Origin: Pseudomonadales bacterium
GTDB taxonomy: Bacteria > Pseudomonadota > Gammaproteobacteria > Pseudomonadales > Pseudohongiellaceae
Assembly (NCBI GenBank): GCA_012103535.1
Contig: WLWQ01000001.1
Span: 496,001 to 560,000, forward strand
Direction: 5' to 3'
Length of the DNA: 64,000 bases
Shown here: positions 49,110-58,921 of the stretch, piece after piece
Position numbering within the stretch: the first letter of the stretch is position 1
How the letters are laid out: every line of letters starts with the position of its first letter
Position numbers and translations under genes: made by a program
The notes under the pieces: model-generated
Databases searched by the model: none
What the model saw: only the letters and a program-made list of their open reading frames with translations
Told to the model about the DNA's origin: nothing

Positions 49110-49979
49110 TTAAACCTCAGCCTGCGTGTTTGAAAGCGTCATGGAAAACAGCTCGCTATTTAGAATTTCCGCAATTTTTCTGCCGTAATTAGGATCAGTC
49201 GCATATCCGGCCTTTTGCAATTCAGCTGCAAAATTTTCTGGATCCGCGGCTTGATCCAATGCATTTTGATAACGGGGATTAGATTTAAGAAAGTCGACAT
49301 AATCATCGAAACTTCTTTGATAGGAATCGTAGCGTCTGAATTTCGCTTGCTGCATTTCTGCTAAACCATTTTTAAATTCCACGGTCGCAGTCTTTGCCAC
49401 TGGACCCTGCCAACTCGCATCTGATTTGATACTAAAGAGATTAAAACTATTTCCACCTTGAGAATCTTTCACGATCTTAGATCCCCAACCCGTTTCTAGT
49501 GCCGATTGGGCCAACAGCATTTTAGGATCCGCTCCAATTTTTGCGGCTGCCTCTTTCGCTAAAGGAAGTAGCTCTTCAATAAATTGCTGTGGCGATGAAA
49601 ATTGATTCGGATTAACTTTTTCCAGATCGGTCTTGATTTCATCAGCTTGCTGGGGTTGTTCCAACTCGTACTGGTGCATGAGTTGACGATAGAGAACATC
49701 AGCTAAACCTAAGCCTTTGCCCTGAGCCAAATGCAGGCTCATTTGATCGTCAAAATTCTGTTGATGGAAATCTAATTCATTGCTGCTTATATAGTTTCCT
49801 TCAGAAAACACTTTGGTGCTCTCGCGCATAGACTTAAGCATCATGTTGACAAACACAGCCTCAAATTGCTGAGCAACCTGCTTTAAACCTTCAGCCGAAT
49901 CTTTACGACCTGTCGCCTTAATCGCATTAAGGCCAGAAAGGCTTGTGTAAACATCATTGGTATTGATGTGTGATTCCAT
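49110..49979 (-). CDS. flgJ: Flagellar rod cap/muramidase FlgJ
   Basis: 289 aa. The N-terminal Rod-binding domain (about 20-100; FEAVFVNMMLKSMRESTKV) caps the growing rod. The C-terminal glucosaminidase domain (about 135-289) carries LLAQSALETGWGSKIV (catalytic Glu in ALETGWG), GGNSFNLFSIKSDASWQG and KAGYATDPNYGRKIAEIL. Both domains are present, as in gamma- and betaproteobacteria. It lies between flgI and flgK, 10 bases before flgK start. Normal length (E. coli 313). Confidence 0.95.
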   Translation of the reverse strand: MESHINTNDVYTSLSGLNAIKATGRKDSAEGLKQVAQQFEAVFVNMMLKSMRESTKVFSEGNYISSNELDFHQQNFDDQMSLHLAQGKGLGLADVLYRQLMHQYELEQPQQADEIKTDLEKVNPNQFSSPQQFIEELLPLAKEAAAKIGADPKMLLAQSALETGWGSKIVKDSQGGNSFNLFSIKSDASWQGPVAKTATVEFKNGLAEMQQAKFRRYDSYQRSFDDYVDFLKSNPRYQNALDQAADPENFAAELQKAGYATDPNYGRKIAEILNSELFSMTLSNTQAEV

Positions 49980-50001
49980 GTCGACTAACTCTTTCGAATC
50001 A

Positions 50002-51117
50002 CTAGATAACGATTAGATCAGCTTTCAATGCGCCGGCCTGCTTTAGGGCCTCGAGAATTGCTGCTAAATCTCCTGGCGCAGCACCTACTGCATTAATAGC
50101 CGAAACAATCTCCGAGAGAGTCGGTCCCGGATTAAACATGAACATGCGATTACTCTCCTGATCTACCTGTAACTCTGAATCAGGCACGACCACAGTATCT
50201 CCTTGACCGAATTGATTGGGTTGACTGATGTCGAAGAATTCCGAAATGGTCACGGTCAAACTGCCATGGGTAACCGCCGCCGGCGATACGCGAACCTGAT
50301 CACCGATAACAATGGTGCCGGTGCGGGAATTAACAATAACTCTGGCCACCGCTTCACCTGGTGCAACTTGAATATTTTCCAGTTCTGAAACGAAAGCCAC
50401 TCGTGCCTGCAGATCAATGGGCGCACTAACCTGGATCGAAACTGCATCCAATGCCTGAGCACTGTCTGGCCCTAACATTTCATTGATGGCACTGCTTACT
50501 CTGCGTGCCGTGGTGAAATCTGCATTTCGAAGGTTGAAGACGATCTTGTCCCCTTCAGCAAAGGCAGTAGGTACTTCTTGCACAACATTAGCACCACCAG
50601 GTATGCGCCCTACGCTAGGAACATTAATGGTAATGCGGGAACCATCGGCACCGCCGACGCCTAATCCACCAACGACAAGATTTCCTTGAGCCATGGCATA
50701 GATCTGACCATCCACTCCCTGTAAGAGTGTGCGTTCGAGACTTCCACCACGCAAACTGGTGGCGTTCGCTAAGGAAGAAACAGTGACATCAATTGTCTGA
50801 CCAGGTTTAGTAAATGCTGGCAATTCTGCCTGCACCGAAACCACTGCTACATTCTTAAGCTGGAAGTTCTGACCTGGGCTCAACGGTATGCCAAATTGAT
50901 TGATAAAAGCGCGAAACGATTCGGCAGTGAACGGTGCCTGAGTTGTTTGATCTCCGGTACCATCCAATCCCGTTACCAGGCCGATACCTGTTAAAGAGTT
51001 TGATTGCACTCCCTGCAGTGTCGCTATGTCTTTAATGCGCTCTGCGTAAGAAAGTGGCGGCACCAGTACTAAGGCGACAAAAACGAATAAACTTACAATA
51101 TTAATCAGGCGATTCAT
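50002..51117 (-). CDS. flgI: Flagellar P-ring protein FlgI
   Basis: 371 aa with a signal peptide (cleavage after LSYA, about residue 25). Mature protein begins [20 protein letters not shown], and carries [36 protein letters not shown] and [14 protein letters not shown] blocks; the C-terminus is [25 protein letters not shown]. It forms the P-ring in the peptidoglycan layer. Normal length. Preceded by flgH and followed by flgJ (22 bases). Confidence 0.97.
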   Translation of the reverse strand: MNRLINIVSLFVFVALVLVPPLSYAERIKDIATLQGVQSNSLTGIGLVTGLDGTGDQTTQAPFTAESFRAFINQFGIPLSPGQNFQLKNVAVVSVQAELPAFTKPGQTIDVTVSSLANATSLRGGSLERTLLQGVDGQIYAMAQGNLVVGGLGVGGADGSRITINVPSVGRIPGGANVVQEVPTAFAEGDKIVFNLRNADFTTARRVSSAINEMLGPDSAQALDAVSIQVSAPIDLQARVAFVSELENIQVAPGEAVARVIVNSRTGTIVIGDQVRVSPAAVTHGSLTVTISEFFDISQPNQFGQGDTVVVPDSELQVDQESNRMFMFNPGPTLSEIVSAINAVGAAPGDLAAILEALKQAGALKADLIVI

Positions 51118-51167
51118 TGAAATTCCTTTTTCTATAATTCTTTCTGTTCTTGCAATTAATTACTGAA

Positions 51168-51860
51168 CTAGAACGGCCAAACATCGCTTACAAAAAAGCG
51201 AGATAACCAACTGGCCCGGTTGGCATTGGCCAATTCACCTGTTTCGCTATAGGCAATGCGAACATCGGCGATACGGGTCGAATCAACCATGTTTTCCGGG
51301 GTGATATCTTCCTTTCTTACTAAGCCACTGATACGAATAAATTCGTTGCCACGACTTAGCTCTAACCATTTTTCACCCCGAACTTCCAACACTCCATTTG
51401 GCAGAACTCCTGCTACTGAAACCGTAATACTGCCACTGAGTTGATTGCTTATACCGGCATCGGCTTCACCACTAAAGTCGACACTGCTACTAACACTGCC
51501 ATTCAATTCAATTCCCGTCCCGAGAAAGCCATTGCCTGCGACAGTTTGATCAGAAACCGAGCTGTCATTGGTTTTCGAAAAAGTAGTGTTAGATGATTTA
51601 CTCGCCGTAGTAGATTCATTTAGCACCACAGTCAATATGTCACCAACGCGATGCGCGCGACGCTGATAGAGATCGACAGCAAAGCCATCTCGATAGATTG
51701 ATCCCGTAGGTGTTGGCGAAACAACCGGACTGCGCACGTAAACAGGCGCAAATTTCGGATCATCTGGACTTGCTTCGATTGATTTACTCGGCACATGACA
51801 TGCGGCGAGAAAAAATCCAAGACCTGAGATTGTTAAAGCGTAACCGATTTTTTTAGTCAT
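51168..51860 (-). CDS. flgH: Flagellar L-ring lipoprotein FlgH
   Basis: 230 aa. Lipoprotein signal with lipobox LAAC (Cys about residue 21). The body has RAHRVGDILTVVLNESTTASK and GVLPNGVLEVRGEKWLELSRG, and ends with SYSETGELANANRASWLSRFF-like text. Forms the outer-membrane L-ring. Normal length. 30 bases after flgG, 50 before flgI. Confidence 0.97.
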   Translation of the reverse strand: MTKKIGYALTISGLGFFLAACHVPSKSIEASPDDPKFAPVYVRSPVVSPTPTGSIYRDGFAVDLYQRRAHRVGDILTVVLNESTTASKSSNTTFSKTNDSSVSDQTVAGNGFLGTGIELNGSVSSSVDFSGEADAGISNQLSGSITVSVAGVLPNGVLEVRGEKWLELSRGNEFIRISGLVRKEDITPENMVDSTRIADVRIAYSETGELANANRASWLSRFFVSDVWPF

Positions 51861-51890
51861 CCTGACTTAGCTCCTTGTTACTACTTCGCT

Positions 51891-52676
51891 TTAAAGATTC
51901 TGACTAATAAACTGCAACATCTGATCGGCAGTTGAAATGACTCGAGAGTTCAATTCATAAGCTCGCTGAGTCGTTATCATATTGACTAGCTCTTCAACCA
52001 CTTCGACGTTCGAATTTTCTAGAGCTCCCTGCACCAATGAGCCAGCACCATTTTGTCCTGGAGTTTGTTGAGTAGGAGTTCCGCTAGAGGCAGTTTCCTG
52101 AAAGAGATTGCTGCCAAGTGCCTGCAATCCTGCTGGATTTATAAAATCTATCAGGTTAATTGTGCCAAGGTTTGTCGGCGCGGCCTCACCTGTTACAGCC
52201 GCAGTAACGATGCCGTCGGTACCGATAGTTATAGTACTGGCGTTTTCAGGTACATCGATTTGCGGTTGCAACACTAAACCAGACGAATTAACAATCTGAC
52301 CATCCTGATTCAAATGGAATTGCCCATCACGGGTGTAGGCCGAAGTACCATCTGGCATTAAGATTTCAAAAAATCCTCGACCATTAATAGCTACGTCATA
52401 ACTTTCTTCAGTTGTTTGCAGCGCACCCTGACTAAACACTTTTTGCGTACCAACGGTTCTGACACCAGTACCTAATTGCAAACCGCTAGGTAACTGTGTG
52501 TCTTGAGTGGAGTTTGCTCCGGGTTGCCGTTGAATCTGATAGAGCAAGTCTTCGAATACAACTCGATCACGTTTGAATCCGTTCGTTGCAACGTTTGAAA
52601 GATTGTTTGAAAGACTCGTTAGCTTTTTGTCTTGGGCGCTTAGTCCTGTCTTTGAAACATAGAGTGCTGCATGCAT
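51891..52676 (-). CDS. flgG: Flagellar distal rod protein FlgG
   Basis: 261 aa, the usual length (E. coli 260). N-terminus MHAALYVSKTGLSAQDKKLT, then SNNLSNVATNGFKRDRVVF, the YDVAINGRGFFEILMPDGTS block, and C-terminus NSNVEVVEELVNMITTQRAY, ELNSRVISTADQMLQFIS. Distal rod subunit. No repeat insertion is present, in contrast to FlgE. It is 101 bases downstream of flgF. Confidence 0.97.
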   Translation of the reverse strand: MHAALYVSKTGLSAQDKKLTSLSNNLSNVATNGFKRDRVVFEDLLYQIQRQPGANSTQDTQLPSGLQLGTGVRTVGTQKVFSQGALQTTEESYDVAINGRGFFEILMPDGTSAYTRDGQFHLNQDGQIVNSSGLVLQPQIDVPENASTITIGTDGIVTAAVTGEAAPTNLGTINLIDFINPAGLQALGSNLFQETASSGTPTQQTPGQNGAGSLVQGALENSNVEVVEELVNMITTQRAYELNSRVISTADQMLQFISQNL

Positions 52677-52777
52677 AGTAACTTCCTTTTTCTAAATCCT
52701 TGACCGATTTGCGGCTAGCTCTGCCAATTCCGGCTAAATTTCCTGTTTCTACTAACTTTCTATTAACTAACTTTCTA

Positions 52778-53518
52778 CTACCTTACTTGCAATAGCTGTG
52801 CCGAAGCTTCGGAATTTTCCTCGGCAGTGCGAATGAGCTTGATATTCATTTCGAAATTACGGGAGAGACTTATCATCTCTACCATGGCATCGACCACATT
52901 GACGTTACTCGCTTCGACAAAACCGGACTGCACACGAACCGCGCCGTCTGCCAGTTCTGGTACACCGTCATTGCGCCGTAGCAGTCCATCGCTGCCTTTT
53001 ACCAACATTTCCGTATCTGGATTAACCAACTTAATTCGATCGAAAGCGGTTATCGCTTCTGCGCCCTGACCCTGTTCAAGCACGGAGATAGTGCCATCAG
53101 TTCCGATTTCAATTTTTTGATTCGGTGGTATCGCGATGGGGCCGGCATTGCCAATTACCGGCAAACCACTGCCGTTTACTAATTCGCCAAATGCAGTTAA
53201 CTGTAAATCACCAGCGCGCGTATAGGCTTCGCTACCGTCTGCTGTTTGTACCGCCAGAAACCCATCGCCGCTAATGGCGATGTCTAACTCATTGCCAGTT
53301 TCCATTAAAGGGCCCTGAGTAAAATCCGTCGCATTAGGCTGCAAGACGTTATAAAAACGCGTTTCGAAACCTTCCCCTTCAACCTGCTCGGTTCTTGCCT
53401 GAATTAAATCTGCACGAAAACCTGTGGTGCTGGCATTAGCGAGATTGTTCGCTTGCACGGCCTGTGCCGCCATATTCTGGCTAGCACCGGTCATGCCTAT
53501 GTAAATCGCTTTATCCAT
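52778..53518 (-). CDS. flgF: Flagellar proximal rod protein FlgF
   Basis: 246 aa, normal length. N-terminus MDKAIYIGMTGASQNMAAQA, then VQANNLANASTTGFRADLIQ, the LDIAISGDGFLAVQTADGSE block and a C-terminus with ASNVNVVDAMVEMISLSRNFEMN. Rod component. Between flgE and flgG. Standard for the operon. Confidence 0.97.
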   Translation of the reverse strand: MDKAIYIGMTGASQNMAAQAVQANNLANASTTGFRADLIQARTEQVEGEGFETRFYNVLQPNATDFTQGPLMETGNELDIAISGDGFLAVQTADGSEAYTRAGDLQLTAFGELVNGSGLPVIGNAGPIAIPPNQKIEIGTDGTISVLEQGQGAEAITAFDRIKLVNPDTEMLVKGSDGLLRRNDGVPELADGAVRVQSGFVEASNVNVVDAMVEMISLSRNFEMNIKLIRTAEENSEASAQLLQVR

Positions 53519-53565
53519 GAATTACTCCTGCTCGGATTTAAAACCGCAATCGCGCGAAACTATAA

Positions 53566-56500
53566 CTACAAGTTAATGATGGTTTGGGTGGTTGAGTCCG
53601 CCGCTTCAATAATTTGCGCAGCAGCCTGGAAGTTTCGCTGCGAGATAATCATTTTTACCAACTGATCGGAGAGATCCACATTGGAATCTTCCAGCGCACC
53701 CGACTGAATAACGCCGAGACCCGCTGTACCTGCGCCACTGGCAGTAGCCGCTCCTGATTCAGCAGTTTCCGCAAAGCGCGTTCCTCCGATGTTCGCGAGA
53801 CCGGAAGGATCTGCGAAATCAGTAAGTGCCACTTCTCCCAATATCTGTGATTGACCATTCGAGAATCTGGCGAAGATTATTCCTTTGATATCAATATCCA
53901 GCCCTACTAACTGTCCCTTTGAGTAACCATCTTGCACGTTAGAATTGACTGCAAAATCACCACCAAATTGGGTCATTTCACTTAGATCGATTTCAAAATT
54001 GGAATTACTGTCTTCACCTACAACGCTCGAATCGTCAGGTACGGGTCCCGCTGCTCCATTGGTTGTATTGCCGTTTTGATCTCTTGGGGTCCAGTTGGTA
54101 ATGAAGATTGGATCGTTCTGATCATCGTAGCGACCATTTTGATCAAAGATTACGGTGTGACGAGCAAGTGATGCCTCATCGGGATTATTCGGATCGAAGC
54201 CCACATCCTCACCATCGATTTGAAAATAGACACTCCAGACACCGCCCTGAACATCAACGCCATTTACATCACGCTCCTTAACAAAATATTGAGTTAAGGT
54301 ATGCTGATTACCGACACTGTCATAAATTGCCAGAGCGGTTGAACGAAAATAGGTGTCAGGGTCTGCTGGATCAAAGGTATTCAATTCAAATTCAGTACCA
54401 GTGAGCGCCGAAGCATCCGAGATGTTGCCAAATATAGAACCAACGGTAGCAGCGATATCATCGCCATTGGCATCCACAGCAGCGTCAGTAAAGGTAACCC
54501 CTTCATCCAATGTAAAGTCCACTATTCCACCAACCACGATAGAGTCCTGGTTTAAGTTGGAGAGGTTTGCGATTTGTTGTTCGTCTGCCGATGTAGGAGC
54601 AACGTTCGGTTCACCGGTAACCGAATCCCTTACGGAACCAGATACCGTGATAGAGCCTAGACCGTTATTACCCCCACTAAAAGTCAGGTCCAATCCATTG
54701 TTTTCAGTAATCTCCAGAATGTCATCTCCCACTGCATTTTGCATAATGCGGGCTGACAGATTTCCGGTAGAGGCATTTATCTGCGAAGCCAGGTCTGCCA
54801 GGCGACCGGAGGAGTCGGCTTCCGCTGATTCGAATGAAATTCCGTTAATGGCAAAACGTAGCGGTAGATTGGTATCTATATTTACACTCTGGCCTGAACC
54901 CAGGTTCTCCGGATCCCCGCGGTTGGTAGCGGTAATGTAAGAAACCGTGGTTGCATCTGCAGTTACACCACTCACATTCGCAAAAAGCTGTGCTACTTCG
55001 TTAGCCGATGAACCAGCGGGAACGGTCATGAGTTGGCGATTATTGGAAACATCATTAACTTCAATTACTTCAGATTCGAAGCCATTAGTTAACGCGTCTG
55101 CTCCGGTGTTATCGATTTCACTGCCTTGAAAACTAACAAAGGTATTAAAGTCAACCGCTGGGCCACTGCCAAGCTGCACACCGCCAGGTAGCGCAGTCGT
55201 ATCTTCAAAAACAGAAGGTGAAGGCAACGGCGCTGGCGCCGTTACTGTAATAGAAATCTGTGACGCCGGACCTGCATCTGTAGTTTCAACAACTAGAAAC
55301 CCTGTGGTCGGATCGATTCGCGCAACTACTTCTTCGTTGCCAGGGCTAAATGAAAAGTTTGTATCCGTATTAATTGCATTCTGAATGCCATTAATTACTG
55401 CAGTGCCGTTGGTATAGTTTGACGTTAATGCTATTGGGTTTGAGGTAACTATCGGCCCACCACCAACTGAATAAGCAATTGTCATGGTATAGGGTGTTCC
55501 ACCAATGCCGCCATCAAAATTGAAACCGTTGCTGATATCAATGTCGCCCGTTGCCTGAGCTGTTGTACTGTCACTGACAACTTGCAGGGCAGATTCAATC
55601 GGGTCGGTAATTTCGAAAACTATATCGCCGCCGGCGCCAATCGAAACCTGTACGTCGCCTGGTAATGTGGAAGCATTTATCTGACTCTGTATTTCATCCT
55701 CTAAGGCTTCCAGACCAGACTCCGGATGATCACCCAAGTTGCCTGCTGGAGCTCCGCCGGAGGAGTAATCTGAATTCAAACTAATCTGTTGTGATTGAGC
55801 GCCAACGGTGACTGTGAAAGTAGTCGAATTACCACCAGAAAAATCCAGGTTAGCTACATCGAGCGAACCCTGACGACGTGCTGTTTCGAAACTAACGATC
55901 TGATCAAAGTTAACACTGCCTACCGTGGTAATTATTGGATCAATCTGTAAGTTGCTTGCTCCCTCATCAGTGGCGACGAATCTAATCGTCCCATCTGGAT
56001 CGATGGATACATTCACTCGCCCTGCCAACGCTGGAGATCCATCTATTTGAGACTGAATATTGTCTTCCAAAGCCTCGTTGCCGGATCCTGAGCCACCGCC
56101 TAAGGCTAATGCAGCAGAACTGCTGTTGCTGTAATCCTGATCGATAACGATATCGCGAGAATCCCCATCAAGCGTTAAGCGGAAGCCTGTTGGTGGAGCG
56201 GTTGTACCGCTGGCTGAAGTTCCTGCCGTTACAATGTTTTGTGCTAAACCTTCCACCAGATTGCCAATAGTAATATTCGAACTCGAACCAGTTGCCGCCG
56301 TTGTTAATACCAGACGGTTATTCTGGGCAGTTACGATTACATTGTTGGGTGGGGCAAGTGCTCCATCTAATTCTGTCTGTACATGAGCGATAAGAGTGGC
56401 TTCATCGGCGGTATCAGCACCACTTAAGTCGATAGCCTGAAACGCGCCACCATTAACTGAAATTGAGAATCCCTGATTACCGCCTGCACTGGCAAAATTC

Positions 56501-57180
56501 AATCCACCGGAGATATTAAAAGAACCAATGGTAGAAGCCGCAGTTGTGCCGGAGAAATCTATACCGGCAGTTGATAAGCTGCCGCGAACTTCAGCAGCTC
56601 GCGCCGATTGCACACCGCCGCGGGGAATGCCTGATGTTCCATTGTTACTTGCTAAGTTAGTGCCAACAATTGAAGAAGGTGAGGCGCTGGCATCAAGATT
56701 GATCACACTTTCAATTTCGGTAGTTGCTCTGGGAGATATCTCGCCAGTAGTAACCACCAGATCAGTAAGTGGACCACCACCGCTGGCATCGCCGTTTGCG
56801 GTTGGCGCAAAACCCTGAAGGCGCTCTCCACTACTATTAATAATGTGCCCGTCTTTGTCTGTTCCAAATGCTCCTGCTCGGGTATAGGCTAGTCCACTTT
56901 CACCTTTTAAGACAAAGAATCCCTTGCCATTAATGGCCAGATCTAGCGCATTACCCGTAAAACTTATATTCCCCTGTGAGAAATCCTGGGCAATATTCTG
57001 CAGTGTTACACCACTTCCTTGCTGAGTTGAACCGCCTCCAACAGAAGCAGCAAATACATCGCCAAATTCTGTTCGCGATTTCTTAAAACCAATGGTACTT
57101 GCATTAGCAATATTGTTACCGGTGATATTGATTTCTTCTGAAGCTGCGTTTAATCCGCTTAAGCCAATGTTAAAGCTCAT
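53566..57180 (-). CDS. flgE: Giant flagellar hook protein FlgE (1204 aa)
   Basis: FlgE forms the hook; the usual length is about 400-470 aa. Conserved ends are present: residues 1-40 (SFNIGLSGLNAASEEINITG, NNIANASTIGFKKSRTEFGD) and the C-terminal 1160-1204 (SNVDLSDQLVKMIISQRNFQA). FlgE domain D1 text FVLKGESGLAYTRAGAF follows at about 88. Then inserted repeats near residues 220, 330, 456 and 563, and a partial one near 770, follow the unit F-x-(V/L)-x-(V/L)-(D/N)-G, I-x-L-(D/N)-x-D-Y-S, helix (N-I-Q-S-Q-I-D / E-I-Q-S-Q-I-N) and strand I-R-F-V-x-T-D-x-G-x-S. The hook core continues at about 890. The frame is intact. Such a hook should be thicker or surface-decorated (inference). Confidence 0.93.
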   Translation of the reverse strand: MSFNIGLSGLNAASEEINITGNNIANASTIGFKKSRTEFGDVFAASVGGGSTQQGSGVTLQNIAQDFSQGNISFTGNALDLAINGKGFFVLKGESGLAYTRAGAFGTDKDGHIINSSGERLQGFAPTANGDASGGGPLTDLVVTTGEISPRATTEIESVINLDASASPSSIVGTNLASNNGTSGIPRGGVQSARAAEVRGSLSTAGIDFSGTTAASTIGSFNISGGLNFASAGGNQGFSISVNGGAFQAIDLSGADTADEATLIAHVQTELDGALAPPNNVIVTAQNNRLVLTTAATGSSSNITIGNLVEGLAQNIVTAGTSASGTTAPPTGFRLTLDGDSRDIVIDQDYSNSSSAALALGGGSGSGNEALEDNIQSQIDGSPALAGRVNVSIDPDGTIRFVATDEGASNLQIDPIITTVGSVNFDQIVSFETARRQGSLDVANLDFSGGNSTTFTVTVGAQSQQISLNSDYSSGGAPAGNLGDHPESGLEALEDEIQSQINASTLPGDVQVSIGAGGDIVFEITDPIESALQVVSDSTTAQATGDIDISNGFNFDGGIGGTPYTMTIAYSVGGGPIVTSNPIALTSNYTNGTAVINGIQNAINTDTNFSFSPGNEEVVARIDPTTGFLVVETTDAGPASQISITVTAPAPLPSPSVFEDTTALPGGVQLGSGPAVDFNTFVSFQGSEIDNTGADALTNGFESEVIEVNDVSNNRQLMTVPAGSSANEVAQLFANVSGVTADATTVSYITATNRGDPENLGSGQSVNIDTNLPLRFAINGISFESAEADSSGRLADLASQINASTGNLSARIMQNAVGDDILEITENNGLDLTFSGGNNGLGSITVSGSVRDSVTGEPNVAPTSADEQQIANLSNLNQDSIVVGGIVDFTLDEGVTFTDAAVDANGDDIAATVGSIFGNISDASALTGTEFELNTFDPADPDTYFRSTALAIYDSVGNQHTLTQYFVKERDVNGVDVQGGVWSVYFQIDGEDVGFDPNNPDEASLARHTVIFDQNGRYDDQNDPIFITNWTPRDQNGNTTNGAAGPVPDDSSVVGEDSNSNFEIDLSEMTQFGGDFAVNSNVQDGYSKGQLVGLDIDIKGIIFARFSNGQSQILGEVALTDFADPSGLANIGGTRFAETAESGAATASGAGTAGLGVIQSGALEDSNVDLSDQLVKMIISQRNFQAAAQIIEAADSTTQTIINL

Positions 57181-57203
57181 AAGATTCCTTCCTCGATACG
57201 GCG

Positions 57204-57872
57204 TTAATTAATTTGAATTACTTCAGACATGGACGTAGGTCCTATGCCCGCTAAATTTAGAGTGAGTGAACCACCAGGTTCGATGGTGACACTGTTTACG
57301 TTACTGCTGAGAAAGACTGGCGCCTCTTCAACAATGCCATCACTGGCGGAGCTAACCACAAATTTGTAAACACCAGGTGGATAGCGCACACCGCTGGCAT
57401 TTTCACCTGTCCAGATAAATTCATTGCGCCCTGGAGATGTCTGTGCCAACTCGAAGTTGTCAACCAACGCGCCGGACTGGTCGTACACTGAAAGTGTTGC
57501 GTCGTCCGCGCCTGCCGGCAGATCAGCAAGAATACTTACCGCGCCATCATCACCTAACAGGGTGACATTGCTGGCAACATGCACCGGCCTTCCCACCAGG
57601 GAAGTTGCTTGTAAATGCTGCGAAGACATAAAACTATTGGCAAAACTGTCGAAACTTCCCGAAAGTTTCTGTGCTTCTTCGAGAGATGAAAATTGCGCCA
57701 ATTGCGCAACGAATTCACCGTTTTCCTGCGGGCTTAATGGATCCTGATTCTCAAGCTGTGTAACCAGCAATTTCAGAAATTCGTCCCTGCCTAGATTTGA
57801 TTCTTTTGGCGTTTCCTTAATTGCAAAGTCATTGAGAATCGAACTAAGTCCTGCACCACTTACATCACTCAT
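57204..57872 (-). CDS. flgD: Hook assembly scaffold FlgD
   Basis: 222 aa. The N-terminus has NLGRDEFLKLLVTQLENQDP and LSPQENGEFVAQLAQFSSLE, the FlgD signature that caps the hook. The C-terminal half is beta-rich (FlgD Ig-like and tudor-like folds: RNEFIWTGENASGVRYPPGVY). Normal length (E. coli 231). It caps an unusually large FlgE, yet is not itself enlarged. Upstream of flgE by 23 bases. Confidence 0.94.
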   Translation of the reverse strand: MSDVSGAGLSSILNDFAIKETPKESNLGRDEFLKLLVTQLENQDPLSPQENGEFVAQLAQFSSLEEAQKLSGSFDSFANSFMSSQHLQATSLVGRPVHVASNVTLLGDDGAVSILADLPAGADDATLSVYDQSGALVDNFELAQTSPGRNEFIWTGENASGVRYPPGVYKFVVSSASDGIVEEAPVFLSSNVNSVTIEPGGSLTLNLAGIGPTSMSEVIQIN

Positions 57873-57936
57873 ATCAGCCTCCTGCCGACACTTCCTTACT
57901 CAAAGAATCCTTATCAGGATTCCTTCACTGTTCTAT

Positions 57937-58380
57937 TTACTGACCAAGGGTTAAAACCCGCTGCATCATTGTTTTTGTTGCGTTCATAACATCTACGTTC
58001 GCCTGAAACGTACGCGATGCAGAAATCATGTTTGTCATCTCTTCTACTACATTGACGTTCGGGTAGAAGACATAGCCCTCTTCGTCTGCCAAAGGATGTT
58101 CGGGTTCATAGCGCGCCTGCAAAGGCTTATCGCTTTCCACGATACCTTTGACATGCACACCAATTTTGCCTTCGCTGCCATCGAATGAATCACCAGCAAA
58201 CTGAGCAGCATTTATTTTGGCTTGCACCGCAGAGAAAACGGGATACCTGGCTCGGTAGGCTTCATCTTCACTGCCCGCCGCAGTTTCTGCATTAGCAAGA
58301 TTACTGGCGGTAGTATTGAGCCGAACTGTTTGAGCGCTCATTCCCGTGCCAGCGATATCAAAAATATTTCCTAAACTCAT
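57937..58380 (-). CDS. flgC: Flagellar proximal rod protein FlgC
   Basis: 147 aa. N-terminus MSLGNIFDIAGTGMSAQTVR, then LNTTASNLANAETAAGSEDE, and the C-terminal VNVVEEMTNMISASRTFQAN. Rod protein of normal length. It is 54 bases downstream of flgB and 64 bases upstream of flgD. Confidence 0.97.
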   Translation of the reverse strand: MSLGNIFDIAGTGMSAQTVRLNTTASNLANAETAAGSEDEAYRARYPVFSAVQAKINAAQFAGDSFDGSEGKIGVHVKGIVESDKPLQARYEPEHPLADEEGYVFYPNVNVVEEMTNMISASRTFQANVDVMNATKTMMQRVLTLGQ

Positions 58381-58434
58381 CGATAATCTTTCCTTTTTGC
58401 TTCTCTTTTAACTTCTCTATTACCTTCTCTGCGT

Positions 58435-58842
58435 TTACTCACCACGCAATGCCTTAATTAGCCCGGTAAATTTTCCATTCAGAAATTGAAAACTGGCCTG
58501 GTGCTCCAGCGCGTTGCGGGCAAAGGCTGCATTTTCCTGCTGGGCATCTACGGTATTACCATCCATCGATGCCTGAGCTGGAACTCGGTAAGACAAGGTT
58601 ACTTTGGTCGCACTACTGGAATGATCTCCAAATGCCATATGACTAGCATGGGACGTCTGCATTCGCGGTAAATCAGAAAACTCGGTCTGGGCAGACAAGA
58701 CTTTTTGAAAATCAATATCCCTGGCTTTGAAACCAGGGGTGTCCGCATTCGCGATGTTATTCGCCAATACTTCAGTGCGCTTGTTGCGCAAAACCAAAGC
58801 TTGTTCGTGTATTCCCAGTGCGCTTTCGAAACTTATTGCCAT
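58435..58842 (-). CDS. flgB: Flagellar proximal rod protein FlgB
   Basis: 135 aa. N-terminus AISFESALGIHEQALVLRNK, then RTEVLANNIANADTPGFKAR and DIDFQKVLSAQ, and a C-terminal EHQASFQFLNGKFTGLIKAL. First gene of the flgBCDEFGHIJKL operon. The promoter is the sigma-54 element at 58922-58940. Normal length. Confidence 0.97.
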   Translation of the reverse strand: MAISFESALGIHEQALVLRNKRTEVLANNIANADTPGFKARDIDFQKVLSAQTEFSDLPRMQTSHASHMAFGDHSSSATKVTLSYRVPAQASMDGNTVDAQQENAAFARNALEHQASFQFLNGKFTGLIKALRGE

Positions 58843-58921
58843 AGCAGTTCTTCTTTAGCCGTGTTCCAAGTGTTCTCGCTATTCTTTTCTTAACGAGTTT
58901 CTTTACTTAACGAACAATATC

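Noticed and set aside
52677..52777. TTGGCAG on the minus strand between flgF and flgG as a sigma-54 element
   Set aside because: No TTGC at the right distance, and the genes are within one operon.
45655..57747. Many plus-strand open frames of 60-200 codons opposite FlgK, FlgE, FliD and flagellin
   Set aside because: They are shadows of GC-skewed repeat codons on the true strand; proteins are low-complexity and lack Shine-Dalgarno signals.
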